Assembly (NCBI GenBank): GCA_965224435.1
Contig: OZ245048.1
Coordinates: forward strand, 2,914,001 to 2,978,000
DNA: 64,000 nucleotides
Direction: 5' to 3'
From: JAJRQY01 sp965224435
Lineage (GTDB): Bacteria; Actinomycetota; Acidimicrobiia; Acidimicrobiales; SZUA-35
Both the position numbers and the translations under genes were made by a program. The notes under the pieces were generated by a model. That model searched no databases, was not told the origin of the DNA, and saw nothing but the letters and a program-made list of their open reading frames with translations. Positions 52,286 to 60,098 of the stretch are shown here, piece by piece. Each line of letters starts with the position of its first letter. The first letter of the stretch is position 1.

Positions 52286-53548
52286 ATGACAAAAGAGGAC
52301 CCCATGTCGTCACACTCCACCCCGTCAGAATGGGGTGAGCTGGACGATGACGGCATTGCCTTTCTTAGCCAGGCTCTCGGACCGCCCGGTCGTCATTCGG
52401 CAGACACGTCACCTGCAACTGGATCTGACCGTTCCACCGACGAGACGACTCCCCTGCCAGTCGCACCCCAAGAAGCCAATCCTGGCCTCACCGAGCTCCT
52501 CGACATTGCCATCCAGTCTGGAGCCTCCGATCTACATCTCAGCGCCGATCTACCACCTCACCTCCGGGTCGGAGGGGAACTCCGCACAATTCGAGGGGTT
52601 GGCATTCTCGAGCAAGCGGCAGTGGAACGCCTCCTGCTCGATCAGCTCACAATCACCCAGAAACAGACCCTTGCCGATTGCGGAGACCTAGACCTCGCCA
52701 TGGAGTGGCAAGGTTCGCAGGGACGCAATCAACGATTCCGAGTGTCGATCTTTCGCCAGTCCGGGTCCTACGCCGGAGCATTCCGGGTTGTGGCCAAAGG
52801 CATTCCCACCATTGCGGAACTTGGTTTGCCCGACATGGTGCGGACCTTCGCCGAGCTCAACCATGGTCTGGTTCTGGTGACCGGCCGAACAGGATCAGGG
52901 AAGTCAACAACCCTGGCCGCGATGATCGAGCACATCAACCAGACTCGATCGGCTCACGTGATCACCATTGAGGACCCAATCGAGTATCGCCACGTCGCCA
53001 ACCGGTCAATCATCCAGCAGCGAGAAGTTGGAGTCGACACGTCCTCCTTCTCATCAGCTTTGCGTCACGCACTACGTCAGGACCCCGACGTAATCCTGAT
53101 TGGTGAGCTTCGTGACTTGGACACGATGCGGACTGCTCTCACCGCAGCCGAGACTGGCCATCTCGTGCTTGCTACCCTCCACTCCAGCGACACCACCGGG
53201 GCGGTGACCCGCATGATTGACGTATTTCCTGGCGATCAGCAACCCCAGATCCGCTCACAACTCGCCCTCTCGCTCCGGGGCATCGTCACCCAAGATCTCG
53301 TTCAAACGACCGATGGCACTCTGGTTCCAGCAACGGAGATTCTGAGTGCCAACTCTGCGGCTAGGAATCTCATTCGCGAAGACAAGTTGCACCAACTGCG
53401 ATCACTGTTGGAGACCGGTAGCGAAGACGGCATGCAGACCTTTGAGCAATCGCTGGCCACAATGGTGCGTCAAGGACGAACCACTCGAGACGCTGCAATG
53501 TCTGCCTCACGAGATCAACAGACGCTAGGGGCCTTGATCACACCATGA
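52286..53548 (+). CDS. pilT: Pilus retraction ATPase PilT
   Basis: Motor for pilus disassembly, about 420 residues. A variable acidic N-terminus of about 60 residues precedes the PilT core: LTELLDIAIQSGASDLHLSADLPPHLRVGGELR, Walker A GRTGSGKSTTLAAM, Asp box TIEDPIEYRH, Walker B DPDVILIGELRDLDTM, His box ETGHLVLATLHSSDTTGAVTRMIDVF. The C-terminal LITP... tail lacks nothing essential that I can see. Starts at 52271, 52286 and 52304 are possible; the last two have GGAAGG and GAGGA upstream. Overlaps pilC by ATGA. Presence of pilT implies retractile pili (twitching, DNA uptake). Confidence 0.94.
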   Translation: MTKEDPMSSHSTPSEWGELDDDGIAFLSQALGPPGRHSADTSPATGSDRSTDETTPLPVAPQEANPGLTELLDIAIQSGASDLHLSADLPPHLRVGGELRTIRGVGILEQAAVERLLLDQLTITQKQTLADCGDLDLAMEWQGSQGRNQRFRVSIFRQSGSYAGAFRVVAKGIPTIAELGLPDMVRTFAELNHGLVLVTGRTGSGKSTTLAAMIEHINQTRSAHVITIEDPIEYRHVANRSIIQQREVGVDTSSFSSALRHALRQDPDVILIGELRDLDTMRTALTAAETGHLVLATLHSSDTTGAVTRMIDVFPGDQQPQIRSQLALSLRGIVTQDLVQTTDGTLVPATEILSANSAARNLIREDKLHQLRSLLETGSEDGMQTFEQSLATMVRQGRTTRDAAMSASRDQQTLGALITP

Positions 53549-54885
53549 CTGCAACCCAAACCAGACGAAAGACCAGCAGGTCTGATTCGAAGACGCAATC
53601 CAAGGCAAAACAAACCAAGACGATTCCTGCAAGCAGCCAGGCCGCCAGCGCCAAGAGTCAAACTTCACTAATCGATTTTCGGTACACCGCCATTGACGGC
53701 AAGGGAAGCATTCGCACTGGACAACTCCTGTCTGCCTCCGAGGCAGAGGCGACGCAGCGCATTCGCCGACTCGGCCTCCGCCCAACCGATATTCAGCCCG
53801 CTACAACGTCGATCCTTCGTTCAGAGATACGAATCCCCGGATTCGGGCCAAAAGTCCACGACGCAGAAATTGCCGTCCTTTCACGACAATTGGCGACCAT
53901 GGTCGGGGCTGGGGTTCCACTTCTGCGCAGCCTTTCGGTCCTGATCGAGCAGACCGATAACCAATTCTTGATCGAAACACTTTCCCGGGTTCGAACCGAT
54001 GTCGAGACCGGCGACTCTCTAAGCGACTCGTTGGCCCGACATCCTCGGGTCTTCGACGGTCTGTATGTGCCAATGGTTCGGGCAGGTGAAACAGCCGGTG
54101 CATTGGACGAGGTCTTGGCTCAGCTGGCGACAACGATGGAGCGTTCCGTTGCCCTCCGCCAAAAGATCCGGTCTGCGTTGACCTACCCAGTAGCTGTTTT
54201 GGTGCTCATCACGATTGTTATCGCCGCCATGCTCTTCTTCGTTGTCCCAGTCTTCGCCAGCATCTACGACGACCTGGGCGGAAGCCTCCCGCTACCAACC
54301 AGGATCCTGGTTGCAGTGTCGTCGGCGCTCACGGACAAGCTGCCAATCACCTTGCTGCTTCTCGGAACGTCCACCTACCTTGTTCGGCGTTGGAAGAACT
54401 CCGCTACCGGACGCTTGCAATGGGCCAATTTCAAGCTCCGCTTGCCCCTTGTCGGAGACCTCATCCACAAGACAGCGATCGCCCGCCTGACCCGGGTGCT
54501 AGCTGTACTCAATCGGGCCGGTGTTCCTGTCCTTGAGGCCCTCACCATCAGTGCCGAAACCGTGGGCAACGCGGCGATCGAGCAAGCCGTTCTCGAAACC
54601 CGCCAAGTAGTTCGCCAAGGTGGTTCGATGGGCGACCAGATGGCCGACAACTCGCTCTTTCCGCCAATGGTGGTCCAGCTTGTCTCCATCGGAGAAGAGA
54701 CCGGAACCTTGGATGAAATGTTAGAAACCGTAGCTACATCATTTGAGACCGAGGTTGAATCGGCGGTCGCCGGCTTCGCCTCCCTGATCGAACCACTGCT
54801 CATGGCCTTCATTGGAGTAATCGTTGGCGGCATGGTTATCTCGCTGTATCTGCCGATGTTCCGAATCGTCGACCTCATCCAGTAA
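53545..54885 (+). CDS. pilC: Type IV pilus inner-membrane platform PilC
   Basis: GspF/PilC family platform protein of 446 residues. A Lys/Ser/Gln-rich N-terminus is followed by FRYTAIDGKGSIRTGQLLSASEAEATQRIRRLGLRP, then two repeats of the T2SSF domain: EIAVLSRQLATMVGAGVPLLRSLSVLIEQT, GLYVPMVRAGETAGALDEVLAQLA and the second TRVLAVLNRAGVPVLEALTIS, PMVVQLVSIGEETGTLDEMLETVA. Three helices lie in the usual places. ATG 53545 overlaps the pilT stop. Confidence 0.95.
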   Translation: MTATQTRRKTSRSDSKTQSKAKQTKTIPASSQAASAKSQTSLIDFRYTAIDGKGSIRTGQLLSASEAEATQRIRRLGLRPTDIQPATTSILRSEIRIPGFGPKVHDAEIAVLSRQLATMVGAGVPLLRSLSVLIEQTDNQFLIETLSRVRTDVETGDSLSDSLARHPRVFDGLYVPMVRAGETAGALDEVLAQLATTMERSVALRQKIRSALTYPVAVLVLITIVIAAMLFFVVPVFASIYDDLGGSLPLPTRILVAVSSALTDKLPITLLLLGTSTYLVRRWKNSATGRLQWANFKLRLPLVGDLIHKTAIARLTRVLAVLNRAGVPVLEALTISAETVGNAAIEQAVLETRQVVRQGGSMGDQMADNSLFPPMVVQLVSIGEETGTLDEMLETVATSFETEVESAVAGFASLIEPLLMAFIGVIVGGMVISLYLPMFRIVDLIQ

Positions 54886-54976
54886 CCACCATCACTCGGC
54901 CAATTATCGGAGGGGTTTCCCTAATGGAGCGCCCGAACGATCCGAGACTGCGAACACGCTTACTAGGAGAGAACTG

Positions 54977-55543
54977 ATGACCATTACCGCGGCCTCGGCC
55001 ACGATCGACACCATGGCCACCGAGGCCAAGGCTGTTCCGGAAATGAACAACGCCGCAAAGCGACGTCGCCACTCTGGGATCAAGCGCTCAGCAGAGAACT
55101 CCGAAAGTGGCTTCACCCTGGTTGAGGTCATGGTTGTTGTCCTCATCATTGGCATCCTGCTCGCCATCGGCGTACCAACCTTCCTGGGAGCTCGCAACCG
55201 AGCACACGACCGTGCAGCTCAGTCCAGTCTTCGCACTGCCCAGAACACCGCCTTGATCATCTACACCGACAACGCAACGTTCCGAGACGCAACCCAAGCT
55301 ACGATGGCCGCCGCCGAGCCTCAGATTACTTGGTTCTGGCACTCGAACGCATCCAACACACCAAACATCGTCAGCATCCACGGATCCAGTGACGGCACGG
55401 AGTTTGGGGCCGCCTCCATGTCGAAGTCGGGGACCTGCTTCTTTATCCATCTTCGTTCTGATGGCAGCACCCAATACGGAAGTTCAGATTCAACCGCCTG
55501 CACCGCCGTCAGCGCAATCGCTGTCACTGGGACCGGCTGGTAA
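54977..55543 (+). CDS. pilA: Major type IV pilin PilA
   Basis: Pilin precursor of 188 residues. The cleavage site is ESG/FTLVEVMVVVLIIGILLAIGVPTFLGARNRAHDRAAQSSLRTAQNTA, textbook class III with Phe +1 and Glu +5. The leader is long (about 46 residues). The head domain contains TATCFF-like CFFIHLRSDG and a second Cys in STACTAVS, forming the usual C-terminal disulfide loop. AGGAGA precedes ATG 54977. It lies 91 bp after pilC and is probably the main fibre subunit, expressed from its own or the pilT-pilC promoter. Confidence 0.93.
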   Translation: MTITAASATIDTMATEAKAVPEMNNAAKRRRHSGIKRSAENSESGFTLVEVMVVVLIIGILLAIGVPTFLGARNRAHDRAAQSSLRTAQNTALIIYTDNATFRDATQATMAAAEPQITWFWHSNASNTPNIVSIHGSSDGTEFGAASMSKSGTCFFIHLRSDGSTQYGSSDSTACTAVSAIAVTGTGW

Positions 55544-55561
55544 CAACAGGGTTGAGCCAAG

Positions 55562-56800
55562 CTACTTGAGCAAGTCTCGGGCGATCGCCACTGTCTGGAT
55601 CTCATCGGTCCCGGCATAAATCTGCAGCACTTTGGCATCTCGTGCCAGTTGCTCAACGTGATACTCGGCCATATAGCCGTTGCCTCCGTGAAGCTGGACC
55701 GCTTCCAAGGCAACGGCTGTTGCCTGTTGAGCCGAGTAGAGCTTCATTGCTGAGGCTTCGGCGAAGGTCATGGTCTTGCCATCCTGTGACAACTCGATTG
55801 TACGGAAGACCAGGTTCTGCACATTCATCCTGGCTACCTCCATCATGGCCAGCTTCTGCTGGATCAGCTGGAAGTCACCAATGCGTTGACCGAACTGCTC
55901 CCGGTCCTTGGCGTAGCCAATCGAGAGCTCCAGGCACTCTTCGATAATGCCAAGCGACATGGCGGCAACACCGGAACGCTCTTGTTGGAAAGTCGACTTG
56001 GCGCCATCTCGGCCACCCTTCTTGACGTCCTCGGTCTCGCCGATAAGTCGATCCTTACCCACCCGCACGTCGGTCAGGAAAAGTTCACCCGTTGGCGAAG
56101 AATGCATGCCCATCTTGCGCAAGGGTCTGGACTGGACCAGTCCCTCCATCCCCTTGTCCAGCACAAAGCTCAGAACCTTGCGATCCTTGCGGTCATTGCC
56201 TTCATCCAGCTTGCAGATATAGACAATGGTGTCGGCGTAGGGCCCATTGGTAATGAATGTCTTCGAACCATTGAGGATGTACTCATCGCCGTCCCGTTTG
56301 GCGGTCGCCAGCATCGAACCAAAGGCATCAGAGCCCGAATTCGGCTCGGTGATGGCCCAAGCACCAATCTTCTCCATGGTGAGCAAGTCGGGCACCCACC
56401 GCTCGCGCTGGGCGATCGTTCCCTTGTTGTTGATGGACGAGGCCGTGAGTCCCATGGACACACCCATGGCGGTGACCAGTCCCGGAGACTGCCGGCAAAG
56501 CTCGATGGTTGGGATCAGGCTGAACCCTGGATCCATGCCGCCGCTCTTCTTCTTGGCAGCCTTCCCGCCATCGGATAGATCGACCTCACCGGCTTCCACC
56601 GCCTTGTCATGAGCAATGCGCTTATCGAAGTTGGCTCGAGCCATCTCGTCCATGCCAAAGTTCTTGAACATTTTTCGCAACAGGTCATATGGCGGCAAAT
56701 CGCCATGCTCCAACTCTTCTCGAATCGGAATCAGCTCCTTGGCAATGAAATCCTTCATTGCTTGGCGAAGCATGTTGTGTTCATCTGACCATTCGTACAT
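55562..56800 (-). CDS. Acyl-CoA dehydrogenase
   Basis: FAD enzyme forming trans-2-enoyl-CoA, 412 residues. Segments: WAITEPNSGSDAFGSMLATAKRDGDEYILNGSKTFITNG, KMGMHSSPTGELFLTDVRV, REQFGQRIGDFQLIQQKLAMMEV, and the C-terminal IYAGTDEIQTVAIARDLL. The Glu of the YEGT loop used as base in medium-chain enzymes is Ala here; an ERSG Glu at the isovaleryl-CoA-dehydrogenase position (QQERSGVAAM) is present and probably serves instead. An insertion of about 25 residues rich in Lys/Ala (DLSDGGKAAKKKSGG) is unusual. ATG 56800 follows AAGGAG. Convergent with pilA. Confidence 0.92.
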   Translation of the reverse strand: MYEWSDEHNMLRQAMKDFIAKELIPIREELEHGDLPPYDLLRKMFKNFGMDEMARANFDKRIAHDKAVEAGEVDLSDGGKAAKKKSGGMDPGFSLIPTIELCRQSPGLVTAMGVSMGLTASSINNKGTIAQRERWVPDLLTMEKIGAWAITEPNSGSDAFGSMLATAKRDGDEYILNGSKTFITNGPYADTIVYICKLDEGNDRKDRKVLSFVLDKGMEGLVQSRPLRKMGMHSSPTGELFLTDVRVGKDRLIGETEDVKKGGRDGAKSTFQQERSGVAAMSLGIIEECLELSIGYAKDREQFGQRIGDFQLIQQKLAMMEVARMNVQNLVFRTIELSQDGKTMTFAEASAMKLYSAQQATAVALEAVQLHGGNGYMAEYHVEQLARDAKVLQIYAGTDEIQTVAIARDLLK

Positions 56801-56872
56801 GGCTACTCCTTGTTCGGCGCGGAGCCTACTTTGCATGACCGACTGGAAGGAAACCCAGCTCGGGAATCCAAG

Positions 56873-57721
56873 CTAGAAAGCCATGCCAGCGGCTGCCACG
56901 AAGACGATTCCCAGAACCAGTTGTTGGATACCGACGATCTTGGGAGATGGCACCGGCCTCCGGCTAAGGACCAGGTGAATGCTGACGATGATCATGACGA
57001 GGGCCGCGACGGTCCAGGGAAGCAAGCTCGCCCAATCAGCCAGCAGTCCCACTGCCCATGCACTCAAGGCGATCAGAGCAACCAGGCCCTGCACGAAGCC
57101 GGTCTGCGAGGATGATGCCCGATCTTGGCCTTTGGACCGGGCCAGTTGGAACCGGACGAAGAAGATGGCAGCAATGGAGCGGATGGAGATAGCTAGCCAA
57201 GCTCCAAGTGCCAGGTGGGTTGATCCTCCCCCAACCATGACAACCGAGGCCGCTAAAGCCCCGATGCCCAACGGGCCAGATAACAAGGCGAGCAAGCGCC
57301 GCCCCCGGCTATGCATGTCGTACCAGAGTTCAATAGCAAACAGTGGCGTGGCCACAGCAATTGGCCACCACCAACCCGTCTGCGACGTCAGGGCAAAGGC
57401 AAGACCCAGTAAGCAGGCCAGAAGAATCATCTCGATCAGTGCGATTCTTTCAGCCAGCTCCGTGCGCTCAAGCCGGCGGTGCCGCCATCGATCAACGAGG
57501 GCAACCTTCAAGGGGGTGCGGGTGACGAAGGCCAGGAGACCAACGAGGCTGAGCATGACCCCGGACCATGACGGAGCAACCAGGAGACCCAGAATGGCAG
57601 GCTCAAGCGAGAGGCTCCAGCCGCCGTGCTCGTTGGGTAGCGCTACCGCTCGAATCTGCCCAACAGCTTTGGGGGCCGCGACCGGATCAACAATGCGATT
57701 GTTCAATGCAACGGAGCCCAC
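56873..57721 (-). CDS. YwiC-like membrane protein
   Basis: Polytopic membrane protein of 282 residues. The conserved opening of the YwiC family is clear: LPNEHGGWSLSLEPAILGLLVAPSW, followed by about eight helices. In Bacillus subtilis ywiC lies among nitrate respiration genes; the same association here, at the end of the cytochrome operon and close to narG, supports a nitrate-respiration-linked role, although the biochemical function is unknown. The GTG start at 57721 shares one base with the cytochrome c stop (TAGTG). Confidence 0.83.
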   Translation of the reverse strand: MGSVALNNRIVDPVAAPKAVGQIRAVALPNEHGGWSLSLEPAILGLLVAPSWSGVMLSLVGLLAFVTRTPLKVALVDRWRHRRLERTELAERIALIEMILLACLLGLAFALTSQTGWWWPIAVATPLFAIELWYDMHSRGRRLLALLSGPLGIGALAASVVMVGGGSTHLALGAWLAISIRSIAAIFFVRFQLARSKGQDRASSSQTGFVQGLVALIALSAWAVGLLADWASLLPWTVAALVMIIVSIHLVLSRRPVPSPKIVGIQQLVLGIVFVAAAGMAF

Positions 57722-58245
57722 TACTCCGAATCGTCGACTGAATCTGCGCCGTTGGCTGAATCTGCATCGCTATCAGAACTAGCGGCAGCTTCAGCCGGTG
57801 CCCCAGCTCGCCAGTTCGGGTTGGACGGAGCGTCGTCTTCCAAGGAGCGAATGTAGGTGGCGACCGCCCGAATCTGGGCACTGGTCAATGGCCCAGCAAA
57901 ATCCTGAGAATAGGCACCCATGGCACTGCCCGGTACCCCGACCGCGATCAGAAGCTCAATCTGTTCGTCGGTTGCTGCTTGTAAGAACTCCTTGGCGTTC
58001 AAGGCCGGGCCGATTCCCCCCTCGCCGGTCTCGCCGTGGCATGAGGCACAGTTGAAACCCCAGAGATTTTCGCCCTCATGAGCAAGGGATTCCACATGGG
58101 TCGCCCTGGCGTCATCACGGCTAGCTGGCTCAAAGACTCGATAAAGGGGAAAGACCAGGATGAACGCCAGCATCAACACCAAGCCGAAAGCCATCACATT
58201 GGTTGTTGACCGCTCAAGATCGTCATCTTCAGCTCCGTACCTCAT
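57721..58245 (-). CDS. Membrane-anchored c-type cytochrome
   Basis: Single-heme cytochrome c of 174 residues. One N-terminal helix (VMAFGLVLMLAFILVFPLY) anchors it; the heme site is NCASCHGETGEGGIGP and the likely axial Met is in SAMGAYSQD. An acidic Ser/Asp/Ala tail ends the protein. It lies directly after the Rieske gene (TGATG overlap) and probably takes electrons from the Rieske protein, passing them to the diheme cytochrome encoded at 62376. Confidence 0.9.
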   Translation of the reverse strand: MRYGAEDDDLERSTTNVMAFGLVLMLAFILVFPLYRVFEPASRDDARATHVESLAHEGENLWGFNCASCHGETGEGGIGPALNAKEFLQAATDEQIELLIAVGVPGSAMGAYSQDFAGPLTSAQIRAVATYIRSLEDDAPSNPNWRAGAPAEAAASSDSDADSANGADSVDDSE

Positions 58246-58754
58246 CAGTGGCCTTCCGCTTCACAGGCTGGACCCGTTGCTGGCTCATCAAGAACGAAGG
58301 TCCCAGGCGCCGGGCCATCCATCCGCGACCCAGTGTCGATATAGAGCAAGCCGTCATCGCCCAACTCAACCGGGTATTGATCCATACCTCGCGGAGCAGG
58401 TCCAGTGATGTAGTCACCGGATTGGTTAAAGACCGAGCCATGACAAGGACACTCGAATTGGCTGGATGATTCACAAAACGGCACCCGGCATCCGAGGTGG
58501 GAACACTTCTCGGAGTAAGCAACAACGATGCCTTCAGGGTCCTTGCCGAGATAAGCCCGAGCTGCGGGCACTTCAAGCACACCCTTGTCCGGAACAGCCG
58601 TTGGTGCGACCGTACGGACCTTGCCGCCAAAGCCGCTAGTTGGCAATGGTTGTATCAGGTCCCAGGAAGTCCACGCTCCAGCAATTCCAATCAACCCGGC
58701 TCCACCAACACCAGCTTTAGTGATGAAGGATCGGCGTTTCATGTTGTAGCTCAT
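58245..58754 (-). CDS. Rieske iron-sulfur protein
   Basis: Rieske [2Fe-2S] subunit of 169 residues. KRRSFITKAGVGGAG is a twin-arginine signal/anchor at residues 6-20. The cluster ligands are in CSHLGC and CPCHGS (two Cys, two His), with the extra disulfide cysteines in the same loops. The start ATG 58754 overlaps the stop of the cytochrome b C-terminal subunit (ATGA). It is part of a b6f-like quinol:cytochrome c complex with the two cytochrome b parts beside it. Confidence 0.95.
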   Translation of the reverse strand: MSYNMKRRSFITKAGVGGAGLIGIAGAWTSWDLIQPLPTSGFGGKVRTVAPTAVPDKGVLEVPAARAYLGKDPEGIVVAYSEKCSHLGCRVPFCESSSQFECPCHGSVFNQSGDYITGPAPRGMDQYPVELGDDGLLYIDTGSRMDGPAPGTFVLDEPATGPACEAEGH

Positions 58755-59350
58755 AGTTCTCCGTGCCATTCTTGCCATGGCCATACCCAGCCCCAGTTGG
58801 GGCCGCGGAAGGCGAAACCGATGATTGTCAATGCGATCCAGATCACCATGAAGGCGGTGAATGTTGCCACCGCGACCTTGCGGTGGGAAGCCAGCACAAA
58901 GAGGCTTCTGTCGATATAGGGAAGGGCTACCAAGCCCATGATGATTGCTCCGGGAATCAAGACGCCAGCAATCAAAGGGTGGAAGTGAGCCAGCAACTCC
59001 TGCAGCGCTGCGAAGTACCACGGGGCCTTCTCCGGGTTGGGAGTGATCGTTGGGTTCGCGATCGCCCGCAAAGGTGCATCGAAGAAGATTGCGATGACCA
59101 GGACGGCCAAAAGAATGGACATGGCCGCCACGGCGTGACGAACCAGCAGGTGGGGAAAGACCATCACCATGTCATCTTCGGCTGGCTCCTTGCGATCGCC
59201 TGCCAATGGCTTACCCGGGACCATGCCCAGAACTCGGCGGCCTTTCAACACATCAGGGGTGCCGAAGGCTGGTGTCTCATCGGCCCGGCCTTTGGCTCCA
59301 ATTGCGACCGATGTCACCGTTGTCGATTCAGCGCCTGATTTTTCAGACAT
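58751..59350 (-). CDS. Cytochrome b C-terminal subunit (subunit IV-like)
   Basis: Protein of 199 residues with three helices after a cytoplasmic N-terminus of about 75 residues (VTSVAIGAKGRADETPAFG, VLGMVPGKPLAGDRKEPAEDDMVMVFP). The quinol-site motif corresponding to PEWY reads PEKAPWYFAALQELLAHFHP, a variant seen in gram-positive menaquinol:cytochrome c reductases. GAGGAGA precedes ATG 59350, which overlaps the upstream gene by 8 bp. Completes cytochrome b as in b6f-type complexes. Confidence 0.92.
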   Translation of the reverse strand: MSEKSGAESTTVTSVAIGAKGRADETPAFGTPDVLKGRRVLGMVPGKPLAGDRKEPAEDDMVMVFPHLLVRHAVAAMSILLAVLVIAIFFDAPLRAIANPTITPNPEKAPWYFAALQELLAHFHPLIAGVLIPGAIIMGLVALPYIDRSLFVLASHRKVAVATFTAFMVIWIALTIIGFAFRGPNWGWVWPWQEWHGEL

Positions 59351-60098
59351 TTGGCTCTCCTCGATCAAGATCCAGCATGGTGTCCTTGCGCCAGCGCCAC
59401 AGGTGGAAGGTGAGGCCAATCGTCAGGAAGATAGGAAGCACGGCGACATGCAGAACATAGAAACGGATCAGGGTGGCTTGGCCGACCGTATTGCCACCCA
59501 TCAAGATGCTCTGCACCTTCTCACCTGCGAACGGAACGTAGGCCGCCATCTCCGTTCCCACGGTCACGGCCCAATAGGCCAGCTGGTCCCAGGGAAGCAG
59601 GTAGCCCGTGAACGAGAGCAGCAAGGTCATGACCAACAACATGACTCCGATGACCCAGTTGAACTCACGGGGGGCCTTGTAAGCCCCTCGATAGAACACC
59701 TTGGCCATATGCATGGCAACAGCCAACACCATGAGGTGGGCAGACCAGCGGTGCACATTTCGGAGATATTGCCCGAAGGGCACCTCGGTCTGGAGGGTCT
59801 GAATATTGGTATAGGCCTGTCCCGGTGACGGGACAAAGAAGAACATTAGCCAGACTCCGGAGACCGCCAAGGAGGCGAACAGCACGGTGGAGATAACTCC
59901 GAGATACCAGGAGTACTTGAATGACAGTTCTTCCTTGCGGACCTTCACCGGGTAAATGTGGAGCAGGAAGCTGGACCAGTGGGCAGCCGCTCGATCTCGT
60001 GGCGTCACTCGCCTCGGCGTACGCCAGATGGAACGACCAACTCGCGTCTCCCGAATACGATCGATCAGATCGGTGTCGGTGGTGTTCCTCACATCCAT
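59343..60098 (-). CDS. Cytochrome b N-terminal subunit (b6-like)
   Basis: Di-heme cytochrome b of 251 residues with four helices. Heme ligands: HRWSAHLMVLAVAMH gives the first pair at 13-residue spacing, and LHVAVLPIFLTIGLTFH gives 14 intervening residues, the b6f-type spacing. SFTGYLLPWDQLAYWAVTVG is the quinol-site region. ATG 60098 has GGGAG seven bases upstream and overlaps the preceding FAD/Fe-S gene by 10 bp; a start at 60122 is possible. With subunit IV and Rieske it forms the quinol-oxidising complex. Confidence 0.93.
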   Translation of the reverse strand: MDVRNTTDTDLIDRIRETRVGRSIWRTPRRVTPRDRAAAHWSSFLLHIYPVKVRKEELSFKYSWYLGVISTVLFASLAVSGVWLMFFFVPSPGQAYTNIQTLQTEVPFGQYLRNVHRWSAHLMVLAVAMHMAKVFYRGAYKAPREFNWVIGVMLLVMTLLLSFTGYLLPWDQLAYWAVTVGTEMAAYVPFAGEKVQSILMGGNTVGQATLIRFYVLHVAVLPIFLTIGLTFHLWRWRKDTMLDLDRGEPNV

